The position numbers and the translations under genes were made by a program. This document shows positions 11,881 to 22,973 of a stretch of 64,000 nt of DNA, in pieces (within the stretch, counting starts at the first letter, position 1; the number at the start of each line of letters is the position of its first letter). The stretch is from Bettongia penicillata ogilbyi (lineage: Eukaryota > Chordata > Mammalia > Diprotodontia > Potoroidae). The notes under the pieces are model-generated. The model searched no databases, was not told where the DNA came from, and saw only the letters and a program-made list of their open reading frames with translations. The stretch is taken from NCBI GenBank assembly GCA_023548195.1, contig JAJHZJ010000082.1:1157001-1221000 (forward strand), given 5' to 3'.

Positions 11881-14560
11881 TAAGCACAAATGTTTATATT
11901 ATTTATCAGTATATAATGCTGTACAAGTGTGGTGGAGATATTTTGAACCATAATCATGAGAACTCATATCTAATACCTGGGAACAAAAGGTTGTTATGAT
12001 TATGGATCCCAGAAAACTGAACTCTAAGAAACAATAACAGAAATCCACTTTACACACACTTAAATCCACCTTACTGACAATCACCAAAAAAGAGGGATGA
12101 GCTCCCGGAGAAGACAGGCAGTGATGGGGATAAGGGCCTAGGTAGTAGCATTGGGCATAGTGAGGAGTCTTAGAGCAAAAAAAGAGAGAATGAAGATGAT
12201 GAAGAGAGCTGTTGAAGAGTAGCATGGGGAGATGATGACAATGGATCATTTCCTTTTTCAGTCAAATCAAAGACAATCCTCTGCTGAATCAAAAGGAAAG
12301 AGGCTGGCATAGGAGGTTAAAGGAGAGAACAGAAAGTTTAGGACAGCCACTGAATGTGATTAGGGAAGAATAAAAAGTATGCTGGGCAGCAATAAGAGTT
12401 CAGGTGAGATTACATAACATAAGCCTGTTGTAGACCAGTTGATATTTCCTCCAATGGCAAACAGCTTTAAGTGAGTAAAGGCAGAGAGAGTGGGTCCTAT
12501 GGACAATTCTGGGCTGAGATTTTGCAAAGCATGAGGAGGAGACAAGGAATTGAGTGGAACAGGTTAACCAGCAGGTTAACATTTCAATTAAGCTATATGG
12601 AGAGGGCATTGGACTTTGAGTCAGGAAGACCTGTGCTCAAATTGTGCTTTGGACACTTAGTAACTATGTGACCCTGGGCAAATGATTTAGCCTTTCTGTG
12701 CATTCCTTGTCTGTAATATGAATTGGTTATACCTGATGACCTTTAAGATCCCTTCCAACTCTAAAGCTATGATCTTATGATCCTGTGAAGTCAGAGTAGG
12801 GATGATGGACTTGAAGAGGCAAGGGCTAGAATGACTAAAAGTCATGATGAAGAAATAGATTTAAGAAGGATAAAGCTGAGGCAGAGATGAAAGGGCAGGA
12901 ACGTGATATAAGACAGGAATGTCACAGATGTGGGCTGTGGAGATACAATAATTAAAGGTTAGCATATATGACCATTCCTTTGTGTGGCTGAGGTCAACAG
13001 AAGGTACAACAGCTGGGGTAAAAATATTGTTGTAAAAGCATTACAATATAAATGTAATCTTATGGGGGAACTGAAACTGGATTTAGGAAATGTTCATTTT
13101 TGTGTGTGTATATGTATGCATATATGTTTGTGTGTCCATGGACATGCATGTGTGTGTATATAATGCATGTTCCTCATCAAATATTCAATTCAGTAAGCAT
13201 TAAGTGCCTACTGTGTACAACTGTTCTACAAATTGGGGATATGAAGACAAAGATGAAATGTAGTCCTTGTACGCAAGTAGTTTTCCCTCTACTGGGCACA
13301 GAAGTAAGCCAATACAAAGTGTACACAAGGTAATTTCAAGAAAAGATACAGATAACTGGGTGGGGGTTGAGTCAAGAAAGTATAGGAATTCTATAAGGTT
13401 GAGTTAGGAGGAAGTACACTCCAGGTATGGACTACTTGCATATAAAGTCACAGAAACTGGAGATGGGATGTTGTGTGTGGAAAACAGTTTGGATGGAGCT
13501 GAGAGGTTGGAAATATGAAATAAGACTTGGTTGCTTCATCTACCCATGAGTAACATGACTTGCAATGGTATGTTTGCCTCTTCAAAATCCACTCACACCT
13601 TTCTCTTAGGATGGACTGTGCTGTGATGAAATATTAGAACAATTAGCTCTTTTCCTTTGTCTCTCTCCGTCTCAGTTTCGCATCTGTAAAGTTGGATGAG
13701 ATGGACTCCACAGTCCCTTTTATGATGTATCTGGAAGACATTTCAAGACCGCCTTTCCCACACTGGACACCCAGTCATAGATTCACAGAAGCTGAACACT
13801 TAAGATTTTTTGGGGGGTTGGGGTGGGGAGAGTGCAAATTCTACTTTCTTTAGTTCCAAAGTCTTTATTAATTTGGTGAGGAAGATTGGAACTGGTATTT
13901 CCCATGGGGCTCAGAATAACTCTTCACTTCAGTGTCCCAAAGTAAAGAGACTTTAAAGGGATGCTGTGGAAAGGGCCTAGGAATTTGACTTATAAAGCTC
14001 AGCTTGCTCAGTTACTTGCTGTGTAACCTTGGGCACAACACTACCATTTTTTTTTTTTGAGTCTTCTTTTTCGTATCTGTAAAATGGAGATAAGAATACT
14101 TATTGTCTGCTATACATATATCCTCATATACATACATCATCTGATTTCTGTTTTGCATCGACTTGGATAAATGAGATTCTTTGCTAAAAAGAAAAAAAAA
14201 AAGCTGCCTCCCTTACCTATGTGGGTGAACGCTTTGTCGCCAGAGCAGTGGTTAAAGCTATGAAACGTATAAACCGAAAGTGAACCTTAAAGTATAAACG
14301 TGAGTTATAGTTAGGACCGGGGCTCCACTGCTGGGGGCTATGTCCCCAGCGCTTCTAGAACAGGTCCTTCCCCCGGGGGGAGAGAAGAGCATGGACTCAA
14401 ACACCCGGTTAAAACTAGGCAGGCTCGGAAAATCCTCAGCCGACCTCCCGGGGGCCAACTCTATTATAAACACATTCCAGCATATTTATCCCCGGCGTGG
14501 GGGGTGTAACAACACCGTCCTGGTTTCCCTTAGCCCTAGCCTCTCTCCCCTATCCTCTGG
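11881..14560. other. intergenic upstream of the promoter
   Basis: No gene recognised. It holds a CORE/MIR-type SINE around 12600-12785 (GAGTCAGGAAGACCTGTGCT, GACCCTGGGCAAATGATTTA), a TG/ATGT microsatellite around 13100-13165, a common repeat tail around 13185-13330, and a MIR scrap around 13960-14100. From about 14,210 the sequence becomes richer in CpG and looks unique, as expected for promoter-proximal DNA. Confidence 0.5.
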
Positions 14561-14935
14561 CTCTCCTTTAGATGCCTGAAATTCCACCAGTCCGCCTTTG
14601 CGCCGGGCCTCTCCTCCAGCCCAGGGCCACGCTCTCCTTGGCAAACAGGAGGTCACTGAGCAGGAACAAGACCTACCCTGCCGTGTCCCTTCTTTCGTCC
14701 TTTTCCTGATTCCTGCGCGGGAAGGACATGCTCTCAGAATCTAAGAAGGTTCTTTCTCCCCGCTTCTTTTTAAAAAGGGGGTTAAGACCCTATTCACACT
14801 GCGGAAAAACCAGCAGATGCTCGGGCCAACCGCAGGGTCCAAGTTCAAGGCCAGCTCTACCTAAGTCCTGGGATCTAGCCCTTTGCGGGACAACTTCGGG
14901 GCCAAGGCGGGAGCCCACCACAGGCTAAGGTGGCG

Positions 14936-14943
14936 TGACGTCA
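14936..14943. promoter_or_regulatory. perfect CRE palindrome
   Basis: TGACGTCA, the full 8-bp cAMP response element bound by CREB/ATF family factors, 130 bp upstream of the exon 1 ATG in the CpG island. The motif is directly visible; its use is inferred. Confidence 0.7.
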
Positions 14944-15036
14944 CAGAGGGAGGGGCGTGGCCCGGGTTTGCCAACGCCGCTCCGTCCCCGCGTTCCTTCC
15001 CCTGGCCCAGGCACGATCAGCTGGTCTGCGCTTCCC

Positions 15037-15058
15037 TGACGTGGGCCGGGGCACGTCA
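15037..15058. promoter_or_regulatory. inverted pair of TGACGTG motifs
   Basis: TGACGTG at 15037-15043 and its exact complement CACGTCA at 15052-15058, separated by 8 bp. The first is followed by G, giving TGACGTGG, the form described for UPRE/ATF6-XBP1 and CREB-like sites. It lies just upstream of the exon 1 ATG and may be within the transcribed leader. Confidence 0.5.
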
Positions 15059-15065
15059 CCGCTGC

Positions 15066-15106
15066 ATGGCCGCCTCCTCCGGAAAGCCGGCCGGGCAAGT
15101 GGAGAG
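15066..15106 (+). other. XPNPEP1: XPNPEP1 exon 1, 3' part (upstream ATG to donor)
   Basis: Begins with ATGGCCGCC and runs 13 codons plus 2 nt to a good donor (GAGAG|GTGAGC). The peptide MAASSGKPAGQVE resembles the N-terminus of the longer human XPNPEP1 isoform as I recall it. Joined directly to exon 2 it is out of frame with the main start: it would make a 23-codon upstream frame ending at TGA 22877-22879. An in-frame extension would need a cassette exon of length 3n+2 in intron 1, which I did not find. The transcription start, and hence the exon's 5' end, is not determined. The upstream ATG context is weak (T at -3, G at +4). Confidence 0.75.
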
Positions 15107-18100
15107 GTGAGCCGAGCGAGAGGCGCTGTGGAGTCCGGAGTCCCCAGCCCGGGCCACGTAGGGGCATCGGGGGGTCGCGGTGCAGCGAGGTCGGGGCCGG
15201 GGAGAGAAGCGAGTGCAAGCCGGACAGGGGTGGAGGTGCAGCGCATGCAACTCGCAGCTCCGGCCTGCTGCTGCCTGCAAGCGTGCAGGGAGGCCTCCTG
15301 ACGCTCGGAACGGCCGGGCTTCCAGGAGCGGGCTCCGAGCACTCAGATCCAGGCCGAACTGGGGTAGCAGGACAGGCTAGCCTTGGGCCAGAGCTCCCTG
15401 GCCGGTGGGGAGCAGAAGGTGCTCCACCTCTACCTTGGTGTAGGTTAGCTAGGAATGGGGGATGCGGACGAGGGAGGCTATAGTGGTTTATATATATAGT
15501 TACATATATAATGGTTTTATAGGGGCACCTCCCGTCTCTCTTCCCGGGGAGTGCTAATCCTGCAGGTGAATGAAATTGATGGAAACAGAATCTTAGCGCT
15601 GGAAGGAACGTTAGAAATCATCTGGTCCAACCCCGTCACTTTACAGTGGGGGAAATTGAAACTCGCATGGGTGAAATGACTTGCTCAGGGTCACACACAA
15701 TGACAGAGCATCAACTACAGTCTGAAACTACTGATTTCTAAAATCCAGTGTTCTTCCTACTCCAGTAGTTCAAACCAGGCAATAAAAACACCTGCCTGAA
15801 AATTAGCCTGTAATAGCTTTATAAGGGAAGGAGAGAATGTTAGCACTCTTAGGGACTTTGAAAGTCGGATGTCCTACCCTTACATTTTACAGATGGGAAA
15901 ATTGAGGCCTAGAATGATGAAGTGAATGATGAGTGACTCCTAGTAGACTTCAGATTAGAATCCTGGTCTTCTGATTCCCAGTTTAATGCTTTTTGTATAG
16001 TTCCATGAGTCCTTTCAAGGCTTTTAGAAACAGGAAGGGATTTTCAAATTCTGGCCAATAATTTCTTCTAAAGTAGGAGGATACCGTCAGGGCTCTTCGG
16101 CCTTAGTTCAGCTCAGTCTTCTATGGGCTGGTGGTGGATGGTGTTACAGGTTAACACAGATAATAATCCTCTAACTTTTTACGGGTGAAGTGTTTCAGTC
16201 TCCTCAAGGGGAAGGTTTTTTTTTTTTTTTTTTAAAGATTAGAGCTTCTTAAGGCACAATGAAAAGAGTACGGGATTCAATAACAACTCCTAAAGCTAAA
16301 GGCCTGCATAACTCAGAGATATGTTCATCTGCTTCCTGAACAGTGAGGTTGGTTGAACCTGCTAGAACATGTGAAGGCTGTCTTGGCAATTCTAGGTTGT
16401 GGCCTGTGGATTATTTATCAGAAAGAGGTCAAAGGGATTTTGACTGAGACAAAGAAGGGAATTTGGAGATGGAGAATGTAATCCTTTTATTTTACAGATA
16501 AAACAGGCCCAGAGAAAAGTGTCTTGATTAACATTAGCAGGAAGCTGATTTTAACCCAGGTCCTCTGTGGCAGCAAAAAAAAAAAAGTGAAATTAAAAAG
16601 AAAGGTTTATAATTGTTATTATGTAAAGGCAATGAATTTTGTGTATTTGGTGATTCATCCAGTTTAGCATAACAGATGAGTTTTTTTTCTCATGAGACTT
16701 CTATTATGATACACAACCATATAGGCATTGAATTTTCCAGGTATTGGAAAAGCAGTATGGTAACTGTGCAAAGGAATGTAGACAATTGATTCTAGTTTCC
16801 CCTTTGTTACTCAGTACTGTGTTACTTTAGATAAGTCACTTATCAGTTGTGGACTGCAGGCTCAATAAGAGGGTTGGACTAGATGAGCCTCTTACCAGTT
16901 CCAAGACTGTGTGACTGTTACATGGTAAAAATTCAAACTGTATTAATGTGAAGTCATTTTTCTCTTACATTTAGTTGACATGTGAAGAGACTTGTAATCA
17001 ATCTCTAGAGCAATTTTCTTCAAATCTGATCTCTGGGATCCATTTATCCAATCATAGATTGATAACCGAAGGAGGAATTTTTCCTGACTCAAGAGAAGAC
17101 TCTCCAACTTCGATTGGTGCTGACACTGACTAAAGTTTGCCTTGCTTACTGTGGGTCAAAGTCTGCCAGGTCTACCATTTCTCTTTCCTGGGCAGAAGTC
17201 TTCAGACCTTTCTGAAGAGAGGAATAAGAGCAGTTGAATCTAAGGCATCCAAGGTAATCAAGATATCCAAGGAAAATCAGGTAATCATTCTAAATGTAAA
17301 TATGGTGTGGACCTCTTCCCAGGGTTTCTGGGTTATGTTGATAAAGAAGGACCTTGGAAAAGAGAATTGTTCTTGATAGCCTACATGAATCCAGGGAATT
17401 AAAAATGTTGGCTATTGACTCCATGGGTAATTGCCTGGGGTTAATGCTTTTTGGGGTGGGAGGTGGGGGTGGGATGATGTAGAAGTAACTGAAATAGATG
17501 TGGAGGGTATAGAAGATGGAGACATAGGTAATTGTATCCTATATTCCAAAGGAGACTTAGGGAATTTGAAAGTTGTCTGATTAAGGAAAAAGAGAACAAA
17601 ATAATGAAGGAAAACTAGTAGACTTCAGACAGTGCTGTTTTCATTGCTTTAGAATACCAGAATCCAGTGATCATTTTAGAACTGTGAAGCTGGCAATGTG
17701 TCTTCTGTACATTCCATAGAAATATTCTGTGCTTTGTGTTTATGTGTGAGATGGTGGTATTTAGCATTTTGGACTTCCTAAAAAATAAAAAAGGTAACAA
17801 TTTATTATTCCTTGAAGACTTTCTCTAGACACCTTTTTGAGGGGCTACCTTCAGTATCTTTTAAAATGTCTCGGGGCTATTTGCCCCTAAGCTAAGTGGT
17901 CCCAGATTTCCATCCTTTGGGAAATCTTAGGTTTATGTTTATAAATTTTTTTGTCTTTTCCTTCACTGTTAGGCTATGAACTATTACTTCTCTTGTCATA
18001 AACACTACTTTTAACAGCCTTCATGCTATTTTAATTTACTACTGATAGGAAAACCAGATAAGCAGATTTATTGGACTTGAATTTAAATTAAGAGTACATT

Positions 18101-19859
18101 TGTTACATATGATGACCTGAGAAGCTCCTTATGAGTAAAAAGGGCTTGGGCTTTGTGACAGCATTTTAGTGTCAGAGTCTTGTTATGATTCGAGGGTCTT
18201 GACTGACTCCAGGATCCCAGCTTTGTGATAAGTGTACGTGATTGCATTTTAATCCTGTCCAAAGCAGTGTTTTTCTCACATGCCATAATGGTCCATTGTG
18301 TCTTCTTTGGTTTAATAGAACATTATTCCTTTACAACTCACAAGGATTTAGTTTTTAGGGAGTTTTTGAGCTGAAAGGAACCTGAAAAGACTTAGGGCTG
18401 CAATTACAACCCTCATTTGTTTCCTTAAAAAACCCCCAAACTTAAATACATCCTAGTGCAATTTTCATGTTTGTGGGGAGAGATGTGAATGTATATAATG
18501 AAGTATAGGAAGGCAGGAAATGAGCATTTAAGTGCCTACTCCTATGTTCTGGAATTATGCTAAGCTCTTTATAAATATTATTTCATTTGTTCTTCACAAC
18601 AGCTCTGAGAGGTATCTCCATTTTACAGGTGAAGAAACTGAGGCAAGCAGAGGTTAACTTGCCCAGAGTCACACTGCTAGTAAGTATTTGAGGCTGGGTT
18701 TGAACTTGGGTCTTCATTGCCTCAAAAAACAAATAAATGCAAAACTTAGATAGCAGAGAATGGTGAGATAGATTGTTAGGTAAGGAAAGGACCCTTGTGA
18801 CTCAACTGTTCCAACTTCTTCATTTTATAGAATTGGAAACTGATGTCACAGAAATAAAATGACTTGGCCAGGTTCTCACAATTTTATTCTCCTGTGATTT
18901 TTGCTTCCCATTGTTGGGGAGGGGAAGGGGAACCCACTGCTACTTTTTTTTTTTAAGTTATTGAAGTGGTGCAGGAGAGGTTGCTGTTGATTCACTTGTT
19001 TCCTGTGGATCTGAAAGGGTTTCCACCCCTTAGGGTCTGACTCACCTGCCATCCTTTCCAAGGACAAACCCCAGCTGGTTCTTTTGCAGTAAAATATACA
19101 GCTGAGGTAAGATGGAAAAGTTAGGGAACCCCATTTACAAGCAAAGTTGAGGGATGTAATGTTATTTTTCCAGAGGTCCTTTTCTTTTATGGCTTTCCCT
19201 AAATGGTTAACTGAGTCTCAATGTTACACTTTGAACTTGGCTTTTTGGTACTGGGTTTGTTCTCCACCTCCCTTATGCACATTTGTCTCATCTCTTAAGA
19301 ATAACGAAATCTCATTGAGAATATGAGCAGATGCTTAGCAAGGGTAGGTTTCTTTATAGGAACATCACTCTTTTCCTTCATGTAGGAGTCTGCCTCTATT
19401 GTTTTTGCTCTGAAAAGGTCTTTCTGATGGTGTCTTTTCTTGGGCAGACAGAGGGTAATTTTTAGCTAATTTTGGAAATGACCAGAGATGAGGGTGACTC
19501 ACTCTTCTATGTAACCAGAAGCCTCCTTTCTTTCCTTCCGGCCTAACTGTATAAAGGTACTCGGCCTTGGCCTCGGAAACAGTATCCAAGACTGGTAGGC
19601 TCCATCCTACCTTTATCTTTACTCCTCCCTTATTTGTTAGATACACTGAAACAAAATTAGACTACTTTGTGTTCCTGAACACACTGTGAGTTTTCTTTTC
19701 CTTGTCCCTAACCTTTCAATCATTTAATGTGTAAGGATTTATTAATCCCTTCTGTATATTAGCACTGTGTTAAGCATTGGGAATGCAGAAACACAGAGAC
19801 GAAAGAGACAGTCTTTATCCTTGTGTAGCTTAGTTTATTTTCTCTTGGGCAAGTATATG

Positions 19860-20040
19860 GACAGCTAGGTGTCACAGTGGATAGAGTGCTAGGGGTGAAG
19901 TCAGGAAGTCTAATCTTCAGTATCCTCATCTATAAAATGAGTTGCAGAAGGAAATGGCAAACTACTCCAGTATTTTTGCCAGGAAAACCCCAAATGGGGT
20001 CACAAAGGATCAGATGTGATGGAAATGGCAGAACAGTAAC
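19860..20040 (+). mobile_element. tRNA-derived SINE (marsupial type)
   Basis: Starts GGACAGCTAGGTGTCACAGT, containing an A-box-like segment, then GAAGTCAGGAAGTC and CCTCATCTATAAAATGAG. It continues with the long 3' module (AGAAGGAAATGGCAAACTAC, CCAGTATTTTTGCC, CCCAAATGGGGTCACAAAGG). The B-box region is partly deleted. Confidence 0.75.
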
Positions 20041-20259
20041 ATCCAAGTATATACAAACTAGATACCAGATGATGTTGGGTGGTTCATGAATTTGTATGGG
20101 GAAACATTGGTATCTTTATTTTCACTTATCTCTAACTGAAATTTAACATTTCTTTCCATTACGAATTAAACAAATAAACTTTATTCTGAGAAGTGGTCCC
20201 TAGGCTTCACTAGATTGCGTAAAGGGGCTCATGACACAAAAGAGGTTAAGAACCTCTAA

Positions 20260-22005
20260 TGTATATGGCAGTGCATGAGCTGAATCTTGAGGGATTTGAG
20301 ATAGAGATGAAGATGAAATGCATTTTGAGTATGGAAAATGATTAATGTAAAGGCACTGAAATGGAAAATGGAGTGCTGTGTATGAGGAACTGCAAGGACA
20401 GTTTAACGCTAAATGCATGAAGGGGAATAATAAGGCTGGAAAAGTAGTCAGGGACCAGACAGTGAAGAGCCAAGTCATGATGCATTTATGTGATAATAGT
20501 GATAGCTAACATTTATATAGTTTTTACTATGTGCTGGGCACTCTGCCTCATTTGAGCTTCACAGCAACCCTGGGAAGTGGGTGTTTTTATTCTGCCCATT
20601 TTACAGATGAGGAAAACTGAGACTAGCAGGGTTATTGACTTGTCCAGGATCATACACCTAGTAAGTGTCTGAAGTTGTATTTAAACTCAGATCTTCCTGA
20701 CTATAAGCCCAGTACTCTGCTGCAGCACTTAGCTGCCCGTGGCTCTTACAGCGTTTTCACCTTTGTGGTAAGCCCAAGATATACAAATATAAGCAGAAAG
20801 AAAGATGGTCCTCGCCCTCTGGGAGCTTCCTTTTCTAATGTGGGGAGATAAACACATAAAAAGGAAATTGGGGATGGGAGGGAAAATCAAGAAGTCAGCC
20901 TGGAGAGACATGAAGGATAATCTGAGCATCCTCCTTAAAATGGTCCCTTGTTTTTGAAGAGGACTGTGACATCAGGAAGGTGAGGCCATGATTTGTAAGA
21001 GAACTGGATTTAAGTGAGGGAGGGCTGTGCAAAGTCACCACCCTCACTCTCTTCTCCAGAGCCATCTGGGTCTAATGGCACAACATAGATCAAGATGACT
21101 GGAGATGACCCTGGATACCTTAAAATGGAAGTTCTAAGAGAAACTAGTCAAATCAGAGGAGCTGCAGGGGCCTAGCCTAATTCATGTGTAACCTCCAGAA
21201 CTGGAGTGGGCCTCCGGGGAGGAGAAGTTTCTGGGGCACTGAAGACAAAATCTGGATGGAGAGTCAGGAGTGTAGCTTGGAGAGAAAGGAATAAAGGGCT
21301 TTAAAATGCTCAAGAAGTTCATGTTTCTTCCAAGATGTAAAAGAGAAGCACTGGAGTTTGAGTGAAGGAGGAAAATCATTTTGGCAAATATGTTGGAGGA
21401 TGACTTCTAGTGGGGAAGAGATTTGAGGCAGGGACACTTATTAAAGCTACTGTAACAATCCAGGTGAGAGATAAGGGCCTGAAAGGGTGGTGACTGTGTG
21501 CATGGAAAGAAGACAGATCCAAGAATAGTTTGGAAGGTGGAAATGACACGATCTATCTTTTATACAATTCATCTGGTTTGATTGAATGTGAGGTGAAGGA
21601 AAGTGAGAATGATGTTGAGATAGGTAACTTGGGATCCTAAAAGGATGGGTCCTCTCAAGAGAAATAGGGTGGGTTTTGAGGGTAAAGTAAATGAGCTCTG
21701 TTTCAGACTAGTTAGATTTAAATTCCCATGAGACTTTGGTTTGAAATGTCCATTGGGCAGTTTGTAAAATGAGTCTTGAGTTTGAGAAGAGGTACTAGAG
21801 AGGTGTAAAGCCAAGAATTATCTGCTTAGAGATGATAAACCCATGGCAGCTGATGAAACCGTTGTAGAGAGAGAAGAGAATGGGACTCAGGGCAGAGCCT
21901 CGGAACATTTCCACTGTCAGAGGGTGAGGGTGACATATGGATGAGAACGGTGTTGGGACAACCCAGATAGGAGAGAGTGTCCATAAGGGGAGATGGGCTT
22001 TTGCT
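20260..22005 (-). mobile_element. L2 fragments (antisense), interrupted by SINEs
   Basis: Antisense L2 signatures include ACTGTAACAATCCAGGTGAG near 21450, AATAAGGCTGGAAAAGTAGT near 20428 and the stretch through 21900 (GAAGAGAATGGGACTCAGGG). It is interrupted by a MIR at 20488-20725 and by a second SINE at 20945-21118. Non-coding relics. Confidence 0.6.
20945..21118 (+). mobile_element. SINE family 2, copy a
   Basis: Shows the body TTTTTGAAGAGGACTGTGAC, CTGGATTTAAGTGAGGGAGG, GCTGTGCAAAGTCACC and GATCAAGATGACTGGAGATG. The same family appears at 30765-30972 (-), 52330-52540 (-) and 53235-53408 (+). I recognise it as a marsupial SINE but do not name the family. Confidence 0.65.
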
Positions 22006-22009
22006 CATG

Positions 22010-22345
22010 CAGTGTCCTTCCCATGGAATGCTGCCCCTCCCCCCCACTCCCTAATCTCTATTGAAATCATATTGGTCTTTAAGGCCCAGCTCTATTATTA
22101 CCTCTGTGTAGCTTTTTTTGATCCTATCCTTAGCCAATCTTTTCTTCCACTGAGCTTATATAGTACTTTGTCTCTCATTCCTTATCACCCATTTCATATC
22201 GCTGTTTTTTGTGGCTAACCCCTTTAATAGACTGGAAGGTCCTTAGGTCAGGGATCATATCTTATATAAATTTGTTTCTACTGTAGTGCTTAGTTCAGTG
22301 ATCTGTACCTAAGAGGTGCCCAATAAATATTTGTTGAATGAAGTG
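22010..22345 (+). mobile_element. L2 3' end
   Basis: The L2 C-terminal/3'UTR hallmarks are readable: CCTTCCCATGGAATGCTGCC, then AATAGACTGGAAGGTCC, and the tail GTGCCCAATAAATATTTGTT followed by GAATGAA. Confidence 0.75.
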
Positions 22346-22848
22346 CCCCATTTAGAATTTCCACATTCTTAGCTGACCCTCTTTAATGCACATCAGAGTT
22401 AAATGTAACTACCTTTTATACAGTTCATCTAGTTTGATAACCTCATTTCATTATTGAGGAAAGTTGAGGTCCAGAGAAGGTAAGATAATTTGCCCAGGGT
22501 CACACAGCTGGGAGCAGAACCCAGGTCTTCTGACTCTTCAGTCTAAAAGAATAGTTTACAGTTGGACAGCATTAAAATGAATATTACAGATTAAACTTTT
22601 CTTCTTATGTATTACCTGTAAGATATCTTTTTGACTGGTTGAGGAGATTCTAGGTCCTATACACAGTTGGTATGTCCAAGATGGGAGGGCACATGAGGGA
22701 GGATACATGGTAAGATATGGATGTATATATATGTAGAGAAGGGGCTGAGTTTGTGATGTTAGTTCTCATTAGGGCTTATTCAGAACTAGTCATGAATGTC
22801 TATGGGACAGTGTGGTTTTGAAATGTGTCCTGTCTTGTGTTCTTCTAG

Positions 22849-22973
22849 ACAACAGAATGGTTCCAAAGGTGACTTCTGAATTGCTGCGGCAGTTGAGACA
22901 GGCCATGAAGAACACTGAGTATGTGACTGAACCAATCCAAGCTTACATAATCCCGTCGGGTGATGCTCACCAG
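22849..22973 (+). CDS. XPNPEP1: XPNPEP1 exon 2 with main start codon; N-terminus of X-prolyl aminopeptidase 1
   Basis: XPNPEP1 is a cytosolic, Mn-dependent metallopeptidase of the M24 (pita-bread) family that removes the N-terminal residue from peptides with proline in position 2, for example bradykinin. The start ATG is at 22857 in a strong context (A at -3, G at +4). The 39 codons read [20 protein letters not shown]... to ...IIPSGDAHQ, nearly identical to the human protein as I recall it (human has P at residue 2). Acceptor TTCTTCTAG ends at 22848; donor CACCAG|GTACAG; phase 0. Across exons 2-9 the window encodes residues 1-304, i.e. creatinase-like N-terminal domain I and most of domain II. 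The catalytic domain with the Asp/Asp/His/Glu/Glu metal ligands lies in exons beyond the window. Confidence 0.97.

Larger units (their letters stand above)
14580..15440 (+). promoter_or_regulatory. XPNPEP1: CpG-island promoter of XPNPEP1
   Basis: A sharp rise in G+C and CpG density compared with AT-rich flanks, directly around the first-exon donor at 15106/15107. No TATA box is evident. Visible sites include a GC-box/KLF-like GGGGCGTGGCC near 14951, a perfect CRE at 14936-14943, and two TGACGTG half-palindromes at 15037-15058. Housekeeping-type initiation with dispersed start sites is expected. Boundaries are estimated by eye. Confidence 0.8.
15107..22848 (+). other. XPNPEP1: XPNPEP1 intron 1 (7.7 kb)
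   Basis: No independent gene seen. It holds MIR-type SINEs around 15585-15770, 15838-15990, 16470-16575, 16800-16920, 18505-18720, 18770-18900, 20488-20725 and 22385-22545; an 18-T run at about 16216-16233; a tRNA-type SINE at 19860-20040; a hAT-like repeat at about 20080-20250; antisense L2 pieces in 20260-22000; and a sense L2 3' end at 22010-22345. The rest (for example 16930-17560) looks unique. Confidence 0.7.

Noticed and set aside
1..14500. Searched for a - strand first exon of ADD3.
   Set aside because: No CpG island or coding segment resembling it; in human the spacing is tens of kilobases, so it probably lies outside the window.
14728..15483. Several overlapping open frames of 60-130 codons on both strands.
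   Set aside because: They are products of high G+C in the CpG island, with no homology or coherent structure.
16216..16233. Poly-T run considered as terminator.
   Set aside because: Intronic homopolymer; no Pol III gene upstream was identified.
17196..17280. Possible cassette exon in intron 1 (good acceptor TTCCTGGGCAG, donor ATCAG|GTAATC, open from exon 1).
   Set aside because: Its 85-nt length leaves exon 2 out of frame, and the peptide does not resemble the human extension; no further support.
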